From Actinoplanes sp. SE50/110 (GTDB lineage: Bacteria > Actinomycetota > Actinomycetes > Mycobacteriales > Micromonosporaceae), in assembly GCF_900119315.1 (NCBI RefSeq), contig NZ_LT827010.1, positions 6,171,001 through 6,235,000 of the forward strand: 64,000 bases of DNA, in the 5' to 3' direction. A program made the translations under genes and the position numbers. The notes under the pieces were generated by a model. It made no database searches and was not told where the DNA came from. It saw nothing but the letters and a program-made list of their open reading frames with translations. Positions 40,565-49,106 of this stretch are shown in pieces (position 1 is the first letter of the stretch; each line of letters begins with the position of its first letter).

Positions 40565-41998
40565 TCAGACCTCGACCGGGGTGAGCTCGGGCACCGTGAC
40601 CGGCGTCGGCCGGACGGCCGGCTTGCGGCCGGCCGGGACCAGCAGCGCCACCAGGAAGGCGGCTGCGCTGGCCACGGCGAGCAGCAGGAACGCCTCGGTG
40701 TAGCCGGCTTCGGCGGGCAGCCCGCGCGGCCCGGGGTGGCTGGTGACCACGGTGCTGACCAGCGCGGTGCCGATCGACGCCCCGATGGTGCGGATGTTGG
40801 TGTTCATGCCGCTGGCGACGCCGGTCTGGGTGCGCGGCACGCTCTGCACGATCAGGTTGATCATCGAGGAGTAGAGCAGGCCGAGGCCGATCCCGAAGAC
40901 GCCGCCGGTGACCGCCACGACCGACGGCGAGCTGTGCGCGAGCGCCAGGGTGAGGGCGGCGACCGCGCCGAGGGCCGCGCCGATCAGCAGCTGGGCCTTG
41001 TTGCCGACCCATCGGGTGAGCGGGCCGCTGAGCGAGCCGGACACCGCCATGGTCACCATCATCGGCAGCATCAGCAGGCCGGCCCCGGTGACGCTGGCGC
41101 CGAAGCCGTAGCCGCTGCTGGCCGGGACCTGCATGAGCTGCGGCAGGAAGGCGAAGACACCGAACATGGCGGCGCCGAACAGCAGCGAGACCAGGTTGGT
41201 GGTCCAGACCGCGGGCAGGCGCATCATCCGCATGTCGATCAGGGGCTCGGCGGAGCGCAGCTCGCTGAGCATCCAGCCGGCCAGGAGCACCGCGGCGGCG
41301 GTGAGCAGGCCCAGCGTGCGGCCGGAGGCCCAGCCCCAGGCGGTGCCCTTGCTCAGCGGCAGCAGCAGGGCGACCAGCCAACCGGCGAGCAGGACGGCGG
41401 AGAGCCAGTTGATCCGGCCGCGGCCGCCGGCCGGGGACGGCGGGACGACGCGCCAGGCGACCAGGCCGACCAGGGTGACCGCGATCATCGGGATCCAGAA
41501 CAGCCAGCGCCAGTCGAGGACGCCGACGATCGGGCCGGCCAGCACGATGCCGACGCCGCTGCCGCTGGCGATGACGGCGGCCAGGATGCCGATCGCCGAG
41601 GTGACGCGCTGCGGTGGGTAGATGTCGCGGATGATGCCGAACGAGACCGGGAAGACGGCGGCACCCAGGCCCTGCACGACGCGGGCGGCGATCAGGACGG
41701 TGACGTTCGGAGCGAGCGCGGCGATCAGGCAGCCCGCGGCGATGGCGGCGAGGGCGACCAGGAGGGTGCGGTCCTTGCCGATCATGTCGGCGATCCGGCC
41801 CATCAGCGGGGTGGCCACCGAGGCGGCCAGCAGCCAGGCGGTGAGCACCCAGGTGACCGTGCCGGTGGTGGTGTGCAGGTCCCGCTGGATGGTGGGCAGG
41901 ACCGGGGTGACCAGGGACTGCATGAGGGCGAACGCCGCGGCGGCCGCGGCCAGCACCGTGAAGGTGACGCGCGGGGTCGCCTGGTAAAGTCGAGGCAT
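40565..41998 (-). CDS. MFS exporter, DHA2-like (14 helices)
   Basis: 477 residues. N-terminal LMQSLVTPVLPTIQRDL and GRIADMIGKDRTLLVAL (motif A), then VIASGSGVGIVLAGPIVGV, which occupies the motif C position with glycines. About fourteen hydrophobic segments. It should be a proton-coupled drug efflux pump. Its start faces the TetR-family gene with 73 bp between them, the usual arrangement of a pump and its repressor. TAATCT just upstream of the ATG is a likely -10. Confidence 0.9.
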   Translation of the reverse strand: MPRLYQATPRVTFTVLAAAAAAFALMQSLVTPVLPTIQRDLHTTTGTVTWVLTAWLLAASVATPLMGRIADMIGKDRTLLVALAAIAAGCLIAALAPNVTVLIAARVVQGLGAAVFPVSFGIIRDIYPPQRVTSAIGILAAVIASGSGVGIVLAGPIVGVLDWRWLFWIPMIAVTLVGLVAWRVVPPSPAGGRGRINWLSAVLLAGWLVALLLPLSKGTAWGWASGRTLGLLTAAAVLLAGWMLSELRSAEPLIDMRMMRLPAVWTTNLVSLLFGAAMFGVFAFLPQLMQVPASSGYGFGASVTGAGLLMLPMMVTMAVSGSLSGPLTRWVGNKAQLLIGAALGAVAALTLALAHSSPSVVAVTGGVFGIGLGLLYSSMINLIVQSVPRTQTGVASGMNTNIRTIGASIGTALVSTVVTSHPGPRGLPAEAGYTEAFLLLAVASAAAFLVALLVPAGRKPAVRPTPVTVPELTPVEV

Positions 41999-42011
41999 GC
42001 CTCCAGATTAG

Positions 42012-42027
42012 CGGAGGGGTGCCTCCG
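42012..42027. promoter_or_regulatory. Candidate TetR operator
   Basis: CGGAGG-GGTG-CCTCCG, a perfect 6-4-6 inverted repeat, sits in the 73-bp gap between the divergent pump and TetR-family genes, next to the pump's TAATCT -10. Position and symmetry fit a repressor site for both genes. Confidence 0.5.
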
Positions 42028-42071
42028 GTTCGCCACCCGATTGCCCCGGAGGTGGTGTGAGGAGGGTCACC

Positions 42072-42632
42072 GTGCCAGACGTTCCGGTCGCCAACCGCCG
42101 CCCGACCCGGGCCGACGCGCGGCGCAACTACGACGCGCTGCTCGCCGCCGCCCGCGAGATCTTCGCCGAGAGCAGCGCGGACGCGTCGCTGGAGGAGATC
42201 GCCCGCCGCGCCGGAGTGGGCATCGGCACGCTGTACCGCAACTTCCCCACCCGGCGGGATCTCTTCGAGGCGGTGTACGTCGAGGAGATCGAGCAGTTGA
42301 GCGCCGCGGCCGCCGCCGCCGCCGAGCTGCCCCCGTGGGCGGCGCTGCGCGCCTGGCTCGATCGTTTCGTGGGCTACGTGGTGACCAAGCGCGCCGTGGT
42401 CGACGCGCTCAACCGCGAGTCCGATCTGTTCGCGGCGTGCCGGGTCGCCATGTACGCGGCGGGTGAGCCCCTGATGGCGCGGGCCCGGGCGGCCGGCGAG
42501 GTGCGCGCCGACGCCAGCTTCGACGACGTCCTGCGGATGATCTCCGGTCTGGTGTCCGGCGCGTTCGTCGACGACGAGCAGCGCAACCGGGTGCTGACCT
42601 TCGCCCTGGACGGCATCCGCGCGGGCCGCTGA
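42072..42632 (+). CDS. TetR-family transcriptional regulator
   Basis: 186 residues. GTG at 42072 preceded by AGGAGGG is preferred to the GTG at 42057. N-terminal HTH: REIFAESSADASLEEIARRA followed by GVGIGTLYRNFPTRRDLFEA, the standard TetR recognition helix. The C-terminal ligand domain (ELPPWAALRAWLDRFVGYVV) matches the SbtR-like subgroup often beside MFS pumps. It probably represses the divergent exporter. Confidence 0.92.
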   Translation: MPDVPVANRRPTRADARRNYDALLAAAREIFAESSADASLEEIARRAGVGIGTLYRNFPTRRDLFEAVYVEEIEQLSAAAAAAAELPPWAALRAWLDRFVGYVVTKRAVVDALNRESDLFAACRVAMYAAGEPLMARARAAGEVRADASFDDVLRMISGLVSGAFVDDEQRNRVLTFALDGIRAGR

Positions 42633-42645
42633 CGGGACCGGCGCG

Positions 42646-43266
42646 CTACCGGCCGGAACGTGCCATCCCGTACCGTTCGCGCCGGTGGCTCCCGGCCGGA
42701 ACCGAGCCGGTGACCATCAGCGCGAGAGCCGCCGCATAGGTGGTCATCACCAGCACCCCGGCGGCCGGCAGGTGCACGCCCGCGGCGCCGGCCCCGATCG
42801 TCAGGTCGGAGAGCAGGAACAGGGCGCCGCCGATCGCGGTGCGCCGGGAGACGCCGGTCGCGGCGGCGGCCATCGCGGCCAGCGCCAGGCTGTAGATCAG
42901 GACCGGGAGGCGCAGTGCGCCGAGCCGCGTCCCGAGCAGGGCGTTCGCCGCGGCCCAGACGACCGCGTAGCCGATGCAGGCGGCCGGCTTCGGCCGGGCC
43001 AGGCGCAGGAACCAGGTGAGGAAACAGAGCTGGGCACCGAGGAAACAGGCCATCCCGGCGAGGAAGGCCGGCTGGCCGGGGATCAGCAGGGCGACGTCCC
43101 CGAGGAAGGCGAAAGCCAGCCCCGCGCTCAGCCGGTTCGCCCTGCCGACGTATCCGATCAGCAATGGCGCGAGCAGCGGTTTCGTCGCCCATTGCAGCGG
43201 AGTCAGATCCGCCGCCACCGCGATGATCTCGGTGGTCGCGACGGCGGCGAAGAGGGTGAGTCTCAT
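42646..43266 (-). CDS. Lysoplasmalogenase (YhhN/TMEM86 family)
   Basis: 206 residues with eight hydrophobic helices. The YhhN-family hallmarks are present: W-A-T-K-P-L-L in the first loop, FAFLGDVALLIPGQ with the conserved G-D, and FLLSDLTIGAGAAGV near the end. Family enzymes hydrolyse the vinyl-ether bond of lysoplasmalogens in membranes. Its ATG overlaps the stop of the sterol-desaturase gene by 4 bp, so it is the third gene of the FadR-like operon. Confidence 0.85.
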   Translation of the reverse strand: MRLTLFAAVATTEIIAVAADLTPLQWATKPLLAPLLIGYVGRANRLSAGLAFAFLGDVALLIPGQPAFLAGMACFLGAQLCFLTWFLRLARPKPAACIGYAVVWAAANALLGTRLGALRLPVLIYSLALAAMAAAATGVSRRTAIGGALFLLSDLTIGAGAAGVHLPAAGVLVMTTYAAALALMVTGSVPAGSHRRERYGMARSGR

Positions 43267-44090
43267 GCGGCGGGCTGCCAGCCGGGGCGCCCGAAAACGT
43301 AGCCGAGACGGGCCCGCCAGGAGGTCGCCGAGCGCAGGTCACGCCAGATCGCGGCGTATTCGTGTGTCGCCACCCGCAACGGGTTGAACGTGGTGATGTT
43401 CGTGGTCAGGCCGTAGGTGACCCGCTCGCCCTCCGGCTCGAAACTGCGGAACAGCCGGTCCCAGACGATCAGGATGCCGCCGTAGTTGCGATCCAGATAG
43501 GGGTCGTTCGAACCGTGGTGCACGCGGTGGTGCGACGGGGTGTTGAAGAACCACTCGATCGGCCGCCACATCCGGTCGACCCGCTCGGTGTGCAGGAAGA
43601 ACTGGTACGCCAGGCTGATCGACTGCTGCAGGAAGATCATCCACGGCGGAATGCCGAGCAGCGCCAGACCCAGCCAGAACGGGGTCGAGGTCATCGGCGT
43701 CCAGCTCTGCCGCAGTGCGGTGGAGAGGTTGTAGAACTGGCTGGAATGGTGCACCACGTGGCTGGCCCAGAGCACCCGTACCTCGTGGTGCAGCCGGTGG
43801 AACCAGTAATAGGCGAGATCGTCGGCGAAGAACAGCAGCACCCAGACCCACCAGTCGTGCGGGTCGAGCTTGACCGGGCTGAGCACGTAGAGACCGGCGA
43901 ACGCGAAGGCGGTCACCAGTTTCCACGGAATGCCGATCACCTGGCTCCCGGCGCCCATCGACAGGCTGGTGGCGGTGTCCCGGGTCTCGTATCCGCGCTC
44001 CTGGTCATCGGGCAGGAACCGGTACGACAGCACCTCCATGACGATCAGCAGCAGGAACGCCGGAATGGCGTACACGACGGCGGGAATCAA
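43263..44090 (-). CDS. Sterol desaturase / fatty-acid hydroxylase family protein
   Basis: 275 residues, TTG start with AAGGAG eight nucleotides upstream and overlapping the previous TGA. Four to six membrane helices and the di-iron histidine boxes: YYWFHRLHHEV, LWASHVVHHSSQF and HHRVHHGSND. The family hydroxylates or desaturates sterols, alkylglycerol ethers or fatty chains; alkylglycerol monooxygenase is a distant member. Its pairing with a lysoplasmalogenase suggests cleavage or remodelling of ether lipids, which is inference. Confidence 0.88.
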   Translation of the reverse strand: MIPAVVYAIPAFLLLIVMEVLSYRFLPDDQERGYETRDTATSLSMGAGSQVIGIPWKLVTAFAFAGLYVLSPVKLDPHDWWVWVLLFFADDLAYYWFHRLHHEVRVLWASHVVHHSSQFYNLSTALRQSWTPMTSTPFWLGLALLGIPPWMIFLQQSISLAYQFFLHTERVDRMWRPIEWFFNTPSHHRVHHGSNDPYLDRNYGGILIVWDRLFRSFEPEGERVTYGLTTNITTFNPLRVATHEYAAIWRDLRSATSWRARLGYVFGRPGWQPAA

Positions 44091-44782
44091 CGGACGATCT
44101 CCTTCACTTGCAACAGGCCGCGGGCGGCCTCCTCGGCCTCGGCGGCCGCGCCGGCCCCGATCAGCGCGGCGAGCCGGCGGTGGGCGGCCACGTTCAGAAG
44201 TTCCTCGGTACGCAGATGGGGCGGCACGTGCCCGACGGCCAGCGCCCCGGCGGCCAGGCTGTTGAAGGCCAGCAGGTAGGCGATGTTGCCGGAGCCCTCG
44301 ACGATGCGCCGCCACAGCAGCAGGTCGGCCGGCCCCATCGCGGCCAGGTCGGGCACCGCCGCGGCATAGGCCTCCACCGCCTCACTCACCCGCTGTTTCG
44401 CCGCGTCGCTCGCCCGCAGCGCGCACAGCCGGGCGGCGTCGGCCCCGATGCAGGCCCGCATCTCCAGCACGTCACGGGCCAGGCTCTCGACCGGCAGCAC
44501 GTCCCCGGCCGCGGTCAGCGCCATGGCCAGATCGAGCCCGGCGGTGGCCCGCCAGTCCAGCACCCGGGTGGCGCCGCCCTGACTGACCCGGACCAGGCCG
44601 AGCTGCTGCAGCCGGCGCAGCGCCTCGCGCACCGCGTGCCGGTTGACCTCGAAGGTGGTGGCCAGCTCCCGCTCGCTGGGCAGCGGGTCGCCGGCCGGAC
44701 AGCCGCCGCTCAGGATGGCGTCGCGCAGCTGCCCGAACACGTGGTCGGAAACGGATCGGCGAGGCGCCGGATCGAAATCCAT
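44087..44782 (-). CDS. GntR/FadR-type regulator
   Basis: 231 residues. N-terminal winged helix: SDHVFGQLRDAILSGG, PSERELATTFEVNRHAVREA and VRVSQGGATRVLD. The C-terminal all-helical domain (FCD-like: EMRACIGADAARLCALRA, GNIAYLLAFNSLAAGALAVG) resembles FadR. It starts at ATG 44782, and the palindrome AACTGGTCCAACCAGTT upstream matches the known FadR operator pattern. It probably senses an acyl-CoA or similar lipid and represses its own operon. Confidence 0.9.
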   Translation of the reverse strand: MDFDPAPRRSVSDHVFGQLRDAILSGGCPAGDPLPSERELATTFEVNRHAVREALRRLQQLGLVRVSQGGATRVLDWRATAGLDLAMALTAAGDVLPVESLARDVLEMRACIGADAARLCALRASDAAKQRVSEAVEAYAAAVPDLAAMGPADLLLWRRIVEGSGNIAYLLAFNSLAAGALAVGHVPPHLRTEELLNVAAHRRLAALIGAGAAAEAEEAARGLLQVKEIVR

Positions 44783-44789
44783 GCGCGGC

Positions 44790-44833
44790 AGTGTGCCCCG
44801 CCACACATCAACCGTCAACTGGTTGGACCAGTT
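44790..44833 (-). promoter_or_regulatory. Promoter with FadR-type operator
   Basis: On the minus strand, -35 TTGACG (44813-44818), 17-bp spacer and -10 CACACT (44790-44795). The 17-bp inverted repeat AACTGGTCCAACCAGTT (44817-44833) overlaps the -35. It resembles the E. coli FadR consensus CTGGTnnGACCAG, so repression by the encoded regulator is likely. Confidence 0.75.
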
Positions 44834-44846
44834 TCGTCGAACTCCG

Positions 44847-47126
44847 CTACACCTGGTCGACGGCGAACGCCGGGCGGTCGCCCGTACCGAGCTCGCCGCC
44901 GAACTCGTAGTCCGGGAGCGGGTCACGCAACTCCGGCCGGAACTCCGGATCCGGCACCGGCCGGCCGAAAAAATAACCCTGCGCATACTCGTAGCCGAGC
45001 CGGCGCAGATACCGGGCCTGCTCCGCGGTCTCCACCCCCTCGGCCACCGCCCGCAGCCGCAACCCCTTGCTGACGTGGATCAGCGCGTCGACGATCACCG
45101 CCCGGCCGGCGCCCGCGATGATCTCGTCGACGAACGACTTGTCGACCTTCAGCACGTCGACCGGGACGGTGCGCAGCAGGCCCAGCGACGAGTGCCCGGT
45201 GCCGAAGTCGTCCAGGGCGATCCGCACCCCGGCCGCGTGCAGGGTCTCCACCGCCTGCACCGCGGTGCCGCCCCCGAACAGCGCGGTCTCGGTCACCTCG
45301 GCCAGCAACTCGGCCGGGGCCAGCCCGCACTCGTCGAGGATCGCGGCGACCACCTCGGGGAAGCCGGGCTCGCTCAGCTGCCGGGCGGACACGTTCACGC
45401 TGACGTAGCTGGGCCCGTCCGCCCCCAGGTCCCGCCGCCAGCCGGCGAACTTGTGGCAGGCGGTCCGCATCACGAACTCGCCCAGCTCGACGATCAGCCC
45501 GTTGTCCTCGGCGACCGGCACGAAGTCGGCCGGGCTGACGAACCCGCGCACCGGATGCTGCCAGCGGACCAGCGCCTCGACCGCCTCGAACCGGCCGCTG
45601 CGCAGGTCGACGATCGGCTGGTAGACCACCCGGAAGTCACCGTCGTCGAGGCTGTGCCGCAGCTCAGCGCCGAGCGAGGCGGCCGCGTCGGCCCGCTCGT
45701 CCAGCTCCGGGGTGTAGACCATCAACTGGGCGCCGGACGACTTCGCCGCATACCGGGCGGTGTCCGCGCGGCGCACCAGCTCGGGCACCGGCACCGCGCC
45801 GCAGTCCTCGCTGTCGGCCACCCCGAACCGTGGGTTGAGCAGCAGCTCCTGCTCGCCGGAGACGATCGGGCGGCGCAGCGCGTCGAGCAGCCGGGCGACC
45901 ACCGACTCGCCGTCGCCGGGCTGCGTGTCGCAGGCCAGCACGGCGAACTCGTCGGCGCCCATCCGGGCCACCGCGTCACCCTCGCGCAGCGACATGCGCA
46001 GCAGCCGGCCGACCGCAGCCAGCGCCTGATCGCCGGCGGCCCGGCCCAACCGGTCGTTGACGTGCTTGAACCCGGCCAGGTCGACCATGATGAGCCGGCA
46101 CGGGCCACCGGCCACCACCCGGGCCGCCTCCTCCTCGAACGCCCGCCGGTTCGGTAGCCCCGTCAGGTCGTCACGCATCGCCAGGTCGTGCAGCCGGCGG
46201 GCCTGACTGCGGACCCGCGCGATGTACCCGGACATCCGGGTCACCACCAGCACGAACAACGCCATCGACCCGATCCCGACGGTCAGCCAGCTCATCCGGC
46301 CCACGCCGAGCTCACCCTGCACCAACAGGATCGCCGGCACCAGCAGCATCGAGGCGGTCAGCACCAGCAGCCGGCCCCAGCCCAGGCTGTCGTCCTCCTC
46401 GACGACGCCCGCCGCCTTGCCCGGATGCGCGGCCGCCGCCGCCCAGCACACGTCAGCGAACAGATATCCGGCGTAGACCAGCGTCGCGTGCGCGGCGAAC
46501 ACCTCGGGCAGCAGCGTGTACACCACGTTGGCCGCCATGGTCACCACCCCGCCGGCGGTGAGCAGCCACATCGCGGCGGTCCGCGGTCCGCGGCGCAACA
46601 GCATCGGCACCAGCAGCGCGCAGAGCAGCACCCCCATCGCCGGATAGCCGGCGGTCACCGCCCGGGTCAGCAGCGGCACCGCCGGGTTCACCAGCACCGG
46701 CTCGATCACGAACGTCCAGTAGACGATGCCGACGCTGATCGCCACGATCGCCGAGTCGATCAGGTTGCCCGACCAGAGGGGCCCGCGCCGTCGGGTCAGC
46801 TGGAACAGCGCCGTCAGCAGCAGCGGATACGCCCCCAGGTAGAACGCGTCCGCCCAGGTCGGATAGCCGCCATCGGCGCGCAGCGCGTAATACAGGTCGC
46901 CGCCCAGCCAGAGCAGCGCGCCGCCGGCGAACACGTGCCAGGCCGCCAGCTGCTCCCGGTGGTGCCGCCAGGCGCCGACCACCAGCGTCACGCACGCGCT
47001 CACCGCGACCAGCCAGGACAGCACGAACTGCGGCCAGCCGTACGGCAGCAGGGTGTACCCGACCACGGCGGCCGAGCCGCCGAGCAGCCAGGCGGCCCAC
47101 CCCGGCGGTCGCCGCATACCCGTCAC
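44847..47126 (-). CDS. Membrane GGDEF-EAL c-di-GMP protein
   Basis: 759 residues. About nine membrane helices (residues 10-305), then GGDEF and EAL domains. The GGDEF motif is altered to GADEF (RMGADEFAVL), while the inhibitory RxxD (R-E-G-D) is kept, so cyclase activity is doubtful. The EAL domain keeps EALVRWQHP, NVSARQL, EVTETALFG and DDFGTGHSSL with metal and catalytic residues, and ends in YAQGYFFGRP. Net phosphodiesterase activity is expected, opposing the cyclase at 4475. GTG at 47126 or ATG at 47117. Confidence 0.9.
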   Translation of the reverse strand: MTGMRRPPGWAAWLLGGSAAVVGYTLLPYGWPQFVLSWLVAVSACVTLVVGAWRHHREQLAAWHVFAGGALLWLGGDLYYALRADGGYPTWADAFYLGAYPLLLTALFQLTRRRGPLWSGNLIDSAIVAISVGIVYWTFVIEPVLVNPAVPLLTRAVTAGYPAMGVLLCALLVPMLLRRGPRTAAMWLLTAGGVVTMAANVVYTLLPEVFAAHATLVYAGYLFADVCWAAAAAHPGKAAGVVEEDDSLGWGRLLVLTASMLLVPAILLVQGELGVGRMSWLTVGIGSMALFVLVVTRMSGYIARVRSQARRLHDLAMRDDLTGLPNRRAFEEEAARVVAGGPCRLIMVDLAGFKHVNDRLGRAAGDQALAAVGRLLRMSLREGDAVARMGADEFAVLACDTQPGDGESVVARLLDALRRPIVSGEQELLLNPRFGVADSEDCGAVPVPELVRRADTARYAAKSSGAQLMVYTPELDERADAAASLGAELRHSLDDGDFRVVYQPIVDLRSGRFEAVEALVRWQHPVRGFVSPADFVPVAEDNGLIVELGEFVMRTACHKFAGWRRDLGADGPSYVSVNVSARQLSEPGFPEVVAAILDECGLAPAELLAEVTETALFGGGTAVQAVETLHAAGVRIALDDFGTGHSSLGLLRTVPVDVLKVDKSFVDEIIAGAGRAVIVDALIHVSKGLRLRAVAEGVETAEQARYLRRLGYEYAQGYFFGRPVPDPEFRPELRDPLPDYEFGGELGTGDRPAFAVDQV

Positions 47127-47240
47127 ATCCGGTCAGATCGGCAGCCGCCCAGGGAAAATGAGGTCCTGGCTCAGGTCGGTCCGACCATTGCCGCCCGGCG
47201 CCCCGGGGCGAACCGCCTGACAGCCGGCTGGCACCACCGT

Positions 47241-47260
47241 GCCAGCGCCGTGTGCGGATC
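47241..47260. repeat. 20-bp direct repeat, left copy flanking the DrrAB cassette
   Basis: GCCAGCGCCGTGTGCGGATC occurs here and again at 49143-49162 in the same orientation. In the right copy it is coding sequence for the end of the SARP protein (DPHTALAR, minus strand). Here the minus strand also reads HDPHTALARW, so the left copy looks like a fragment of the SARP 3' end. The two copies bracket the exporter genes. Confidence 0.75.
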
Positions 47261-47313
47261 ATGCCAGCGCCCTCCCCCACGCTCTGTCCCGTAGACGGAT
47301 GAGGGGGACGATC

Positions 47314-48288
47314 GTGGACGATCTCGTAGTGCGGGCCGAAGGGCTGCGCAAACGCTTCGGCAAGACACAGGCGCTCGACGGGGTGGACCTGGCCATGCGC
47401 CGCGGCACGGTGCTCGGCGTGCTCGGACCCAACGGGGCCGGCAAGACCACCGCGGTCCGGGTGCTGGCCACCCTGCTGCGCCCGGACGAGGGCACCGCGT
47501 ACGTGGCCGGCATCGACGTGTTGCGCGAACCGCAGAAGGTGCGCCGCCGGATCGGGCTGACCGGCCAGTACGCGTCGGTCGACGAGGATCTGACCGGCAC
47601 CCAGAACCTGGTGCTGATCGGCCGGCTGCTCGACCTGACCACCCGCGACGCCAAGAAGCGCGCCACCGAACTGCTCGCCTGGTTCGACCTGACCCAGGCC
47701 GCCGGCCGCCCCGCCAAAACGTACTCCGGTGGCATGCGCCGCCGCCTCGACCTGGCCGCCAGCCTCGTCGGCCACCCCGAGGTGATCTTCCTGGACGAGC
47801 CGACCACCGGCCTCGACCCGGCCAAGCGCGAAGACATGTGGGGTGTCGTGCGCACCCAGGTCGCGCAGGGCTCCAGCGTGCTGCTCACCACCCAGTACCT
47901 GGAAGAGGCCGACGCACTCGCCGACGAGATCGTGGTCGTCGACCACGGTCGGGTGATCGCGCAGGACACCCCGGACGGGCTCAAACGCCGGGTCGGCGGG
48001 CAGACCCTACGGATCCGGCCGGCCGACCCGGGCCGGCTGCCCGACGTGCTGCGCATCCTCGACGCGGTCGCCTCGCCCGGCACCACCGCCGCGCCGGACG
48101 CCACGGCCGGCTCCCGGCCCGGAGCCGCCTCGGTCCCGGTGACCACCGACACCGCGCTCGACGACGTGCTGCCCGCACTGCGCCGGGCCGGCATCGAGGT
48201 CAACGAGCTCGGCCTGCACCTGCCCAGCCTCGACGAGGTGTTCCACACCCTGACCGGTGGCGAGAAGAAGGATGAGGTCCTGGTATGA
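47314..48288 (+). CDS. ABC exporter ATP-binding protein (DrrA type)
   Basis: 324 residues. GTG at 47314 preceded by AGGGGG six nucleotides upstream is preferred to ATG 47299. Walker A GPNGAGKTT, signature YSGGMRRRLDLAASL, Walker B VIFLDEPTTGLD and H-loop region TTQYLEEADALAD. The C-terminal extension with RVGGQTLRIRPAD and ending PSLDEVFHTLTGG is the DrrA-type domain. With the permease encoded next it would export a hydrophobic drug or lipid. The stop overlaps the permease start (ATGA). Confidence 0.93.
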   Translation: MDDLVVRAEGLRKRFGKTQALDGVDLAMRRGTVLGVLGPNGAGKTTAVRVLATLLRPDEGTAYVAGIDVLREPQKVRRRIGLTGQYASVDEDLTGTQNLVLIGRLLDLTTRDAKKRATELLAWFDLTQAAGRPAKTYSGGMRRRLDLAASLVGHPEVIFLDEPTTGLDPAKREDMWGVVRTQVAQGSSVLLTTQYLEEADALADEIVVVDHGRVIAQDTPDGLKRRVGGQTLRIRPADPGRLPDVLRILDAVASPGTTAAPDATAGSRPGAASVPVTTDTALDDVLPALRRAGIEVNELGLHLPSLDEVFHTLTGGEKKDEVLV

Positions 48289-49106
48289 CCGCGGCGGTCC
48301 TGGACGAAGTGACCTACACCGATCACGCGCGGGGCGGCCCCTTCCTCGCCCTGATCCGGCACAGCGCCGCCCTGGCCCAGCGCAGCCTGATCAAGACCAT
48401 CCGCACCCCCGAAGCCCTGATCGACGTGACCATCCAGCCGGTCATCTTCCTGCTGATGTTCACCTACCTGTTCGGCGGCGCCATCGCCGGCGTCGGCGGC
48501 CGGCACACCTACCTGCAGTTCCTGCTGCCCGGCATGCTCGCCCAGTCGCTGGCGATGGGCGGGATCGCGCTCGGCCAGAACCTCAACGCCGACATCGAGA
48601 AGGGCGTCTTCGACCGGTTCCGGTCACTGCCGGTCTCCCGGTCCGCACCCCTGGTCGGCGCGGTCATGGCGGACATCATCCGGTACGTCACGGTCTGCGT
48701 GGTCACCCTGGGCATCGGCACGGTGATGGGCTTCCGGATCGAGACCGACGCCGAAGCCACCCTGGCCGCGGTCGCCCTCGCCATCGGCTTCGGCCTCTGC
48801 TTCGGCTGGATCTCGGTCTTCGTCGGCATGCTCGTGCGCACCTCGGGCGCCGTGCAGGGCGTGATGTTCCTGCTCGTCTTCCCGCTCTCGTTCGGCAGCA
48901 ACGTGTTCGTCAAGACCGAGACCCTGCCCGGCTGGCTGCAGGCCTTCGTCAAGGTCAACCCGATCACCCACCTGGTCGGCGCGGAACGCGGCCTGCTCAC
49001 CGGCGGCCCCGTCGCCCACCACCTGATCGCCACCCTGGCCTGGATGGCGTGCCTGCTGGTGGTCTTCGTCCCACTGGCACTGCGCGCCTACAACAAGCGC
49101 GCCTGA
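48285..49106 (+). CDS. ABC-2 type permease (DrrB type)
   Basis: 273 residues with six transmembrane helices. N-terminal cytoplasmic segment, then LIDVTIQPVIFLLMFTYLFG, the FLLPGMLAQSLAMGG helix, GVFDRFRSLPVSRSAPLVG loop, and a final LIATLAWMACLLVVFVPLAL helix. Typical DrrB/ABC-2 layout. It forms the transmembrane half of the exporter with the preceding ATPase. The last codons overlap the convergent SARP gene by 19 bp. Confidence 0.93.
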   Translation: MTAAVLDEVTYTDHARGGPFLALIRHSAALAQRSLIKTIRTPEALIDVTIQPVIFLLMFTYLFGGAIAGVGGRHTYLQFLLPGMLAQSLAMGGIALGQNLNADIEKGVFDRFRSLPVSRSAPLVGAVMADIIRYVTVCVVTLGIGTVMGFRIETDAEATLAAVALAIGFGLCFGWISVFVGMLVRTSGAVQGVMFLLVFPLSFGSNVFVKTETLPGWLQAFVKVNPITHLVGAERGLLTGGPVAHHLIATLAWMACLLVVFVPLALRAYNKRA

